This document shows, piece after piece, positions 7,501-13,957 of a DNA stretch of 64,000 nt. Under the pieces are notes generated by a model. The model did no database searches and was not told the origin of the DNA. It saw only the letters and a list, made by a program, of their open reading frames with translations. This stretch comes from Nocardia salmonicida NBRC 13393 (GTDB taxonomy: Bacteria > Actinomycetota > Actinomycetes > Mycobacteriales > Mycobacteriaceae): NCBI RefSeq assembly GCF_001613085.1, contig NZ_BDBR01000016.1:1-64000 (forward strand), written 5' to 3'. The stretch's first letter is position 1, and every line of letters begins with the position of its first letter. The position numbers and the translations under genes are program-made.

Positions 7501-7950
7501 CTAGTCCTCGTCGGCGATGATCCTGTCGAGGGTCGCCGCGAGGTGGGTGAGGGTCGCGACCGTCGCGGCGAACTCCGCCGGACCGAGCGCCTGCGCCAGC
7601 CGGTGCGCCATGGCCGCGTGCTGCGGGTTGATGCGCCGAATGGCGGCGTGGCCTTCCTCGGTCATCGCGACCAGCTTGGCTCGCTTGTGCGCCGGGTTGG
7701 GTCGGTACTCGCACATGCCCTTGCCGACCAGCAGGTCCGCGATCCGCTGCACGCTCTGCCGGGTGATGCCCATCGCGCGGGCGATGCCGGCCACCGGCTG
7801 CGGCTGCTCCTGCACGGCGGCCATCACCTGCCACCAAGCCACGGAGATCCCGGCCGGTGCGGACAGTCCGTCGCCGATGGTCAGGAACTGACCGTTGAGC
7901 CGGAAGACGGTGAGCGCGGCGCCGTCGAGTAGGTCCTGTTCGGAGTTCAA
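7501..7950 (-). CDS. MarR-family transcriptional regulator
   Basis: 149 residues with a winged helix. The helix-turn-helix reads VAGIARAMGITRQSVQRIADLLVGKG (about 53-78) and the wing is EYRPNPAHKRAKLVAMTEEG, the usual MarR D/N-x-R-x-x-x-x-x-L-T arrangement. The start overlaps the stop of the DJ-1-like gene by 4 bp, so they are one operon. Inverted repeats over the operon start (8579-8615) are the likely autoregulatory sites. MarR proteins commonly sense phenols, oxidants or electrophiles; pairing with a DJ-1 protein fits a redox or carbonyl signal (inference). Confidence 0.9.
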   Translation of the reverse strand: MNSEQDLLDGAALTVFRLNGQFLTIGDGLSAPAGISVAWWQVMAAVQEQPQPVAGIARAMGITRQSVQRIADLLVGKGMCEYRPNPAHKRAKLVAMTEEGHAAIRRINPQHAAMAHRLAQALGPAEFAATVATLTHLAATLDRIIADED

Positions 7951-8579
7951 GCTGCGTGGGTCCCCTCGTATTCGGCCAGCGCGGCGTACCCGGCCGGGTC
8001 CTTCTGCGCATACAGCTTGTACCAGGCCTCGAGTACGTGCGGTTCGTACAGGTCCAGACGCGCGAAGATCTCTCTCGCGAATTCGAACGGTGACATGCCG
8101 TCCGCGGTGATCACGTCACGGTCGGTGATCGCCGCCGTCTCGACGTAGTGCTCGGCCCCTGAATATCCGCTGTAGACAAGGAGTTCCGCCGCATTGCTGG
8201 CGTGTGCGCGGTCATCGAGCAAGCCCACCGTGGCCAGCCCGAAGGTGGCGCCGCAGATCGCGGCCACCGGCACCCCGGCGTCGACGAACTCCTTCGCCTT
8301 GTGCGCGAACGCGTTCAGCTCCCCACTCATCCACAGGTCCGCGCCCGGCAGGATCAGCATCGCGCTGTCGGCCGGATCGAGATCGGCGAGGGCGAGGTCG
8401 GGCGTTACTCGCAGGCGCCCCATGGTGGTGATCGGTTCGGTGGTGAGGCCGACCGTCGCGACTTCGAACGTTCCGGGCTCCCGGTGCCAGTTTCCGTTGG
8501 CGATGTGCGCCGTGGCGGCCCCCACTTCCCAGTCGGCGAGGGTGTCGTAAACGGCTACGTGAACTGTTGTGATCAACAT
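7947..8579 (-). CDS. DJ-1/PfpI-family protein
   Basis: A 210-residue class I glutamine-amidotransferase-like protein. The nucleophile elbow AAICGATFGLA places the cysteine at residue 109, with the partner Glu18 in TLADWEVG. VRVTPDLALADLD and LPGADLW are standard DJ-1/ThiJ features. Members are glyoxalase III/deglycase-like enzymes, amidases or isonitrile hydratases; which applies is not determinable. The ATG at 8579 has no Shine-Dalgarno and lies at the edge of a palindromic operator, so a leaderless mRNA is plausible. It is first in the operon with marR. Confidence 0.88.
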   Translation of the reverse strand: MLITTVHVAVYDTLADWEVGAATAHIANGNWHREPGTFEVATVGLTTEPITTMGRLRVTPDLALADLDPADSAMLILPGADLWMSGELNAFAHKAKEFVDAGVPVAAICGATFGLATVGLLDDRAHASNAAELLVYSGYSGAEHYVETAAITDRDVITADGMSPFEFAREIFARLDLYEPHVLEAWYKLYAQKDPAGYAALAEYEGTHAA

Positions 8580-8615
8580 GACAACATGCTGTCATATTTG
8601 ACAGAATGCTGTCAA
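8579..8615 (-). promoter_or_regulatory. Tandem MarR operators
   Basis: Two similar palindromes lie head to tail: TGACAACATGCTGTCA (8579-8594, one mismatched pair) and TTGACAG-AATG-CTGTCAA (8598-8615, perfect). Their centres are 20 bp apart, about two helical turns. They cover the start of the DJ-1/marR operon, so cooperative autorepression by MarR is the natural reading. Confidence 0.72.
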
Positions 8616-8694
8616 TAAGAATTTTACTACCGGCTTATAGCCGCCGCTCCGTACTCTGACGGCATCCGGTGCGAGACAGAGAGGTTCACCCGCG

Positions 8695-8913
8695 ATGACC
8701 GATTCCGTGCACGGCATGACGGGCACCATCACGTCACCGATTCGGGAGGCGGGCGCACTGGGTGAGGTGCTGATCTCGATTCGCGGGGGTACGGAGCTCT
8801 ACCTCGCCCGTGCCGATGAGCCGATCGCCGCCTGGACCACCGTGTTGATCGTCGCGGTCCATCCGGGGCGGCTGGTCGATGTGGTCACTTGGATTCCGCT
8901 TCCCTCAGAATGA
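8695..8913 (+). CDS. Small OB-fold (NfeD C-terminal-like) protein
   Basis: A 72-residue protein with alternating hydrophobic strands: GTITSPIREAGALGEVLISIRGGTELYLARAD (shown here in pieces: residues 10-41) and then VLIVAVHPGRLVDVVTW. This is the G-x-G-x-V pattern of the NfeD C-terminal OB fold. NfeD proteins are obligate partners of SPFH/flotillin proteins, and the flotillin gene starts 12 bp downstream. Unlike typical NfeD or Bacillus YuaF it has no membrane segment or protease domain. The ATG at 8695 is supported by GAGAGG upstream. Confidence 0.72.
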   Translation: MTDSVHGMTGTITSPIREAGALGEVLISIRGGTELYLARADEPIAAWTTVLIVAVHPGRLVDVVTWIPLPSE

Positions 8914-8925
8914 AAGGGGCCCGCG

Positions 8926-10023
8926 ATGCTGGGCTATCACGTACCCGATCCCGACGAAGCCATGCTGGTCAGTGGTGCCAAGACCAAGGACGACACCCCG
9001 TTCAAGGTGGTCATCGGCCGCGGCACCTGGGTGGTGCCGCTGTTCCGTAAGGTCCGCTACCTGTCGCTGGCCATGTTCGAGTCCGAGATCCGCGAGCGCT
9101 GCGTCACCAAGCAGGCCATCCAACTCGATGTGCGCGCGGTGATCGCGTTCAAGGTCGCCAACGACACCCAGTCGATCGTCAATGCGGCACAACGCTTCCT
9201 GTCCGAACAGGAACAGGAGATGTCGGTGCTCACCGGCCGGATCTTCTCCGGTCACCTGCGCTCGATCGTCGGCTCGATGACCGTCGAGGAGATCATCCGC
9301 GAACGCCAGAAGCTGGCCGACGAGGTCCTCATCGCCTCCAAGGTGGAGATGAGCAATATCGGCCTGTGGGTCGACTCGTTCCAGATCCAGAGCATCGACG
9401 ACGGCAATCTCGGCTACATCAACGCGCTCGCGGCTCCACACAACGCGGCGGTCCAGCGCGATGCCCAGATCGCCCAGGCCCAGGCCGCCCAGCGCTCCGC
9501 CGAAGCCGAACAGGAGTCGTTGCGTCGTCGCGCCGAATACGAGCGCGAAACCTCCATCCTCAAGGCCGAGTACCAGCGCGACATCGACAAAGCCAATGCC
9601 GAAGCGGCGCAAGCGGGCCCGCTCGCCGACGCCATCGCCAGGCAGGCCGTCCTGCACGCCCAGGCCGAGCAGGCGCGCAAGAACGCCGAACTCCGCGAAC
9701 AGCAACTCCAGGCCGAAGTGGTGAAACCCGCTGAGGCGGAGGCGGAACGCGTCCGCATCCTCGCGGTGGCCGAAGCCGACCGCACCCGCATTCAGGCCGA
9801 AGCGGCAGCGTCCAACAACCGAATCGCGCTGGACCAGATGCTCATCGAGCAGCTCCCCGAAATCGTCAAGCAGGCATCACACGGCCTGGCGGGCGCCAAC
9901 CTCACCGTCCTCAACGGCCCCGACGGCGTCGGCGAGCTGCTCAACGGCATGGTCGGTCAGGGGCTGACGGTGTTCAACTCGCTGCAGAAGGCACTGTCGA
10001 ACGGCGAAGTCGACAAGGTCTGA
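8926..10023 (+). CDS. Flotillin-like SPFH/band-7 protein
   Basis: 365 residues. The N-terminal SPFH domain (about 1-160) includes VIGRGTWVVPLFRKVRYLSLAMFE and LTGRIFSGHLRSIVGSMTVEEI. A long Ala/Glu/Arg-rich coiled coil (about 175-300, with repeated EAEQ, ERE and AEA motifs) follows, then a conserved tail with NGPDGVGELLNGM. There is no transmembrane helix; membrane association would be peripheral, as in flotillins that organise lipid microdomains. It forms an operon with the OB-fold protein 12 bp upstream. The C-terminal GxNLTVLNGPDG is typical of bacterial FloT/YqiK-like proteins. Confidence 0.93.
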   Translation: MLGYHVPDPDEAMLVSGAKTKDDTPFKVVIGRGTWVVPLFRKVRYLSLAMFESEIRERCVTKQAIQLDVRAVIAFKVANDTQSIVNAAQRFLSEQEQEMSVLTGRIFSGHLRSIVGSMTVEEIIRERQKLADEVLIASKVEMSNIGLWVDSFQIQSIDDGNLGYINALAAPHNAAVQRDAQIAQAQAAQRSAEAEQESLRRRAEYERETSILKAEYQRDIDKANAEAAQAGPLADAIARQAVLHAQAEQARKNAELREQQLQAEVVKPAEAEAERVRILAVAEADRTRIQAEAAASNNRIALDQMLIEQLPEIVKQASHGLAGANLTVLNGPDGVGELLNGMVGQGLTVFNSLQKALSNGEVDKV

Positions 10024-10036
10024 TGAGCGAGGGCGT

Positions 10037-10057
10037 CCCGGGCCTGACCAGCCCGGG
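10037..10057. terminator. Short hairpin between convergent genes
   Basis: CCCGGGC (10037-10043) pairs with GCCCGGG (10051-10057) around a 7-nt loop, between the flotillin gene and the leftward nitroreductase gene. It is a modest terminator candidate. Confidence 0.45.
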
Positions 10058-10090
10058 GCGTCGCGGGGGCTGCCGCGGTCTATGACCCGG

Positions 10091-10600
10091 TCAGGTAGTC
10101 CGGCGCAGGGCGAACATGCGTAGATCGCGGGTGGTGCGGTCGCGGTAGGCGGCGTAGGCGCCGGTGATCTCGACGAAGCGGGCGAAGATCGCGTCCTGCT
10201 CCGCGTCGGGGACCGGGGTGGCGGTGACCGGGATGCGCTCGCCCGCGATGGCGACGGTGGCCGACGGGTCGGCGAGCAGGTTGGCGGTCCACGCGGGGTG
10301 GTGCTGCTGGCCGAAGTTGGAGCCGATCACGTACAGGGTGTCGCCGTCGTGGACGTAGAGCAGCGGCTGGGTGCGGGCGACGCCGGACTTGCGGCCGGTG
10401 GTGGTGAGCAGGATCACCGGGGCGCCGATCGGGCCGAGCACGGTGTATTTGGCGTCGGTGCGTTCCAGCAGGGCACGGTCGAGCGGGGTGATCGTGCGGA
10501 CCAGCCAGGACCCCGGCTTGGTCGCGGCGAAACGGTTGGCTGCGCGGGACAGGGGATTGGTGCGCGAACCCCACTGCCGATCCGGGAACTGCGATGTCAT
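10091..10600 (-). CDS. F420-dependent nitroreductase-family (DDN-like) protein
   Basis: 169 residues of the deazaflavin (F420H2)-dependent split-barrel family. Diagnostic stretches are PVILLTTTGRKSGVARTQPL, LYVIGSNFGQQHHPAWTANL and the acidic-aromatic end AYRDRTTRDLRMFAL. DDN-type enzymes use F420H2 to reduce quinones or nitroaromatics; the F420H2 source Fgd is encoded at 3156-4166. I chose the ATG at 10600 over an upstream in-frame start at 10639, because the upstream 13 residues lack family similarity. It is divergent from pta across about 75 bp. Confidence 0.88.
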   Translation of the reverse strand: MTSQFPDRQWGSRTNPLSRAANRFAATKPGSWLVRTITPLDRALLERTDAKYTVLGPIGAPVILLTTTGRKSGVARTQPLLYVHDGDTLYVIGSNFGQQHHPAWTANLLADPSATVAIAGERIPVTATPVPDAEQDAIFARFVEITGAYAAYRDRTTRDLRMFALRRTT

Positions 10601-10674
10601 AGGGCGGACTATAACGCGACCGATCAGACCACACCGCACCCCTGAATCGCCGACGATTCACTAAGCTCGCGAGC

Positions 10675-12753
10675 ATGGTCGAACAAGCGCCGTCCACCGT
10701 GTACATCGCCTCACCCGAGGGTGACACCGGAAAATCTACGGTCGCACTGGGTGTCCTCGGCATGCTGTGCGCGACCACCGCACGCGTCGGCGTATTCCGT
10801 CCGATCACCCGCTCGGCCGACGAACCCGACTACATCCTCGAACTGCTGCTCGAGCACAGCACCGCCGATATCAGCTACGAACAGGCCGTCGGCGTCACCT
10901 ACGAGGACGTGCACCGCGACCCCACCGCCGCGATCAGCGACATCGTGATGCGGTTCCACGACGTCGCGAAGGCCTGCGACGCGGTGGTGATCGTCGGCAG
11001 CGACTACACCGACGTCGCCAGCCCGAGCGAGCTGCGCTTCAATGCCCGCATCGCGGTGAACCTGGGCGCGCCGGTACTGCTGGTCGTTCGCGGCGCGGAT
11101 CGCACGCCCGGCGAGGTCAAGCAACTGGTCGAACTGTGTACCAGCGAGCTCACCACCGAGCACGCTCACCTCGTCGCGATCGTGGCCAATCGCTGCGCCC
11201 CTGACGAGCTGGACGAAATCGCCACCACATTGGCGAGTTTCGATGTTCCGTCGTGGACCCTGCCCGAGGTGCCGCTGCTGATGGCGCCGACGATGGCCGA
11301 GCTGTGTGAGTCCATCGAGGGCGAAATCTACAGTGGCGACCCGGAATTGCTGCAGCGTGAAGCGCTGCGCATCATGGTCGGCGGCATGACCGCCGAACAC
11401 ATCTTGGAACGACTCTCCGACGGTGTGGTGGTGATCGCGCCCGGCGACCGGTCCGACGTGCTGCTCAGCCTGGTGAATGCCCATGAGGCAGCGGGCTTTC
11501 CGTCGCTGGCCGGGGTCATCATGAACGGCGGCCTTCGCCCGCATCCGGCGATCGCGCGGCTGATGGAGGGACTGCAACCCAAGCTGCCCATCCTCGCCAC
11601 CGAACTCGGCACCTACGACACCGCGAGTGCCGTGCACGGCACCCGTGGCCGGATGTGGGCGGGCAGCCCGGGAAAGGTGGACACCGCGCTCGCGCTGATG
11701 GAGCAGCGGGTCGACGCGCCGGAACTGTTGCGGCGCATCCAGGTTCCGACCTCGACGGTTGTGACACCGCAGATGTTCGAGTACCGGCTGATCGAACGCG
11801 CCCGCGCCGATCGCAAACGCATCGTGCTGCCCGAGGGCGACGACGACCGCATCATCCGCGCCGCCGGACGAGTACTACAGCGCAAGATCGCCGACCTCAC
11901 CATCCTCGGCGACGAGGCCTCGGTGCGAGCCCGTGCCGCCGAACTCGGTGTCGACATCGCCGACGCCGAGGTGCTGGCGCCGCGCACCTCCGGCTACCTC
12001 GACGAATTCGCGGCCGAATACACCGAACTGCGCAAGCACAAGGGCATGACGCTCGAGCGTGCGCGTGAAACCATGGCCGACATCTCGTATTTCGGCACCA
12101 TGATGGTCTACAAGGGGATCGCCGACGGCATGGTCTCCGGCGCCGCGCACACCACCGCGCACACGATTCGGCCCTCGTTCGAGATCATCAAGACGGTGCC
12201 CGGCGTCTCCACGGTGTCGAGCGTGTTCCTGATGTGCTTGGCCGATCGTGTTCTCGCCTATGGCGATTGCGCCGTGGTGCCCGACCCGACCTCGGAGCAG
12301 CTGGCCGATATCGCGGTGTCTTCGGCGGGCACGGCCGCCCGGTTCGGGATCGACCCGCGGGTGGCGATGCTGTCGTACTCGACCGGCGCGTCCGGAACCG
12401 GCGCCGACGTCGACAAAGTCCGCGCGGCAACCGAACTCGTGCGCGAGCGGGCGCCGGAACTGCCGGTGGAAGGCCCGATCCAGTACGACGCCGCGATCGA
12501 GCCCGTCGTCGCCAGCGCCAAGCTGCCCGATTCCGAAGTGGCGGGCAAGGCCACGGTTTTCGTCTTCCCCGACCTCAATACCGGCAACAACACCTACAAG
12601 GCGGTGCAGCGCAGTGCGGGTGCGGTCGCGATCGGGCCGGTGCTGCAGGGGCTGCGTAAACCGGTGAACGATCTCTCGCGCGGCGCGCTGGTCGCCGACA
12701 TCGTCAACACCGTGGCGATCACCGCCATCCAGGCACAGGGAGATGGCAAGTGA
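10675..12753 (+). CDS. pta: Phosphate acetyltransferase
   Basis: 692 residues, the long multidomain Pta. The N-terminal BioD-like P-loop NTPase domain (SPEGDTGKSTVALGVLGML) and DRTGG regulatory domain occupy about 1-360. The C-terminal phosphotransacetylase domain starts near 370 (VTPQMFEYRLIERARADRKR, IVLPEGDDDRIIRAA). It ends with the conserved VFVFPDLNTGNNTYKAVQR and GPVLQGLRKPVNDLSRG. It interconverts acetyl-CoA and acetyl-phosphate. The stop overlaps the ackA start by 4 bp (GTGA), forming the pta-ackA acetate pathway. The order pta-ackA-pknG matches M. tuberculosis Rv0408-Rv0410c. Confidence 0.97.
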   Translation: MVEQAPSTVYIASPEGDTGKSTVALGVLGMLCATTARVGVFRPITRSADEPDYILELLLEHSTADISYEQAVGVTYEDVHRDPTAAISDIVMRFHDVAKACDAVVIVGSDYTDVASPSELRFNARIAVNLGAPVLLVVRGADRTPGEVKQLVELCTSELTTEHAHLVAIVANRCAPDELDEIATTLASFDVPSWTLPEVPLLMAPTMAELCESIEGEIYSGDPELLQREALRIMVGGMTAEHILERLSDGVVVIAPGDRSDVLLSLVNAHEAAGFPSLAGVIMNGGLRPHPAIARLMEGLQPKLPILATELGTYDTASAVHGTRGRMWAGSPGKVDTALALMEQRVDAPELLRRIQVPTSTVVTPQMFEYRLIERARADRKRIVLPEGDDDRIIRAAGRVLQRKIADLTILGDEASVRARAAELGVDIADAEVLAPRTSGYLDEFAAEYTELRKHKGMTLERARETMADISYFGTMMVYKGIADGMVSGAAHTTAHTIRPSFEIIKTVPGVSTVSSVFLMCLADRVLAYGDCAVVPDPTSEQLADIAVSSAGTAARFGIDPRVAMLSYSTGASGTGADVDKVRAATELVRERAPELPVEGPIQYDAAIEPVVASAKLPDSEVAGKATVFVFPDLNTGNNTYKAVQRSAGAVAIGPVLQGLRKPVNDLSRGALVADIVNTVAITAIQAQGDGK

Positions 12754-13949
12754 GCGATCTCGTCCTGGTGCTGAACAGCGGCTCTTCGTCGATCAAATAT
12801 CAACTGCTGCACGCCGTCTCGGCAGAGGTATTGGCGTCCGGGCTGGTCGAGAAGATCGGCGAGTCGCACGGCGGACGGATCGTGCACGAGGCGGGCCCCG
12901 CCAAGCGCGAGTACGACGGCACGATCCAGGACCACAAGGCCGGTCTGCTGCGGGCGTTCGAGATGTTCCGTGAGACCGGCCTCGACCTGACCACGATCGG
13001 AATCGGCGCGGTCGGGCACCGGGTGGTCCACGGCGGCGAGGTGTTCTGGGAGCCGACCCTGATCACCGATGACGTGCTGCACACGATCGACGAGCTGTCG
13101 GTGCTCGCGCCGCTGCACAATCCCGCCAATGTGGTCGGCATCGAGTCGACGCGAGAGTTGCTGCCCGGCATTCCCGAGGTCGCGGTCTTCGACACCGCCT
13201 TCTTCCACGCCATGCCCGACGCCGCCAAGACCTACGCGATCGACGCGAAACTCACCGCCGCCCACGGGATTCGCAAGTACGGCTTCCACGGCACCTCGCA
13301 CCAGTACGTGTCGGAGAAGGCCGCGCAATACCTGGGCCGATCGACCGAAGAGCTGAACCAGATCGTCTTCCACCTGGGCAACGGCGCGTCCGCCTCGTCG
13401 ATCCAGGGCGGCGTCGCGATCGACACCACCATGGGCATGACCCCGCTCGAAGGTCTGGTGATGGGAACCAGGCCGGGCGACCTCGACCCCGGCGTGCTGC
13501 CGTTCCTCATGCGCGCGGCCGACCTCGACGTGAGCGAGGTGGAACAACTACTCAATCGCAACTCGGGCATCAAGGGCCTGTCCGGGGTGAACGACTTCCG
13601 CGAGCTGCAGAAGCTGATCGACGGCGGCGACACCCAGGCGAAACTCGCCTACGACGTCTACATCCACCGCCTGCGCCGCTACCTCGGCGCCTATCTCGTA
13701 GAACTCGGCACCGTCGACGACATCGTCTTCACCGCCGGTGTGGGCGAGAACAGTCCGGCGGTGCGCGCCGATGCCTTGGCGGGGCTACAAGCCCTCGGTA
13801 TCGAGATCGATCCCGTCCGCAACGAGACGAGAGCCCCTGGCATCCGTCGCATTTCGCCGGACTCCGCCCCGGTGACGGTGCTGGTGGTGCCCACCAACGA
13901 GGAGCTGGCCATCGCGCGCGCGGCTTACGAACTGGTCGGCGCGCGCTGA
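12750..13949 (+). CDS. ackA: Acetate kinase
   Basis: 399 residues of the ASKHA fold: VLVLNSGSSSIKYQL (phosphate 1), GHRVVHGG, and GFHGTSHQYVS with the catalytic His-Thr-His region. GTRPGDLDPGVL is the second acetokinase signature, and FTAGVGENSPAVR is the adenosine motif. It makes ATP plus acetate from acetyl-phosphate. The GTG start at 12750 lies within the end of pta, so translation is coupled. Only 8 bp separate its stop from the convergent pknG stop, with no obvious terminator hairpin there. Confidence 0.97.
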   Translation: MSDLVLVLNSGSSSIKYQLLHAVSAEVLASGLVEKIGESHGGRIVHEAGPAKREYDGTIQDHKAGLLRAFEMFRETGLDLTTIGIGAVGHRVVHGGEVFWEPTLITDDVLHTIDELSVLAPLHNPANVVGIESTRELLPGIPEVAVFDTAFFHAMPDAAKTYAIDAKLTAAHGIRKYGFHGTSHQYVSEKAAQYLGRSTEELNQIVFHLGNGASASSIQGGVAIDTTMGMTPLEGLVMGTRPGDLDPGVLPFLMRAADLDVSEVEQLLNRNSGIKGLSGVNDFRELQKLIDGGDTQAKLAYDVYIHRLRRYLGAYLVELGTVDDIVFTAGVGENSPAVRADALAGLQALGIEIDPVRNETRAPGIRRISPDSAPVTVLVVPTNEELAIARAAYELVGAR

Positions 13950-13957
13950 GCTCCGGC

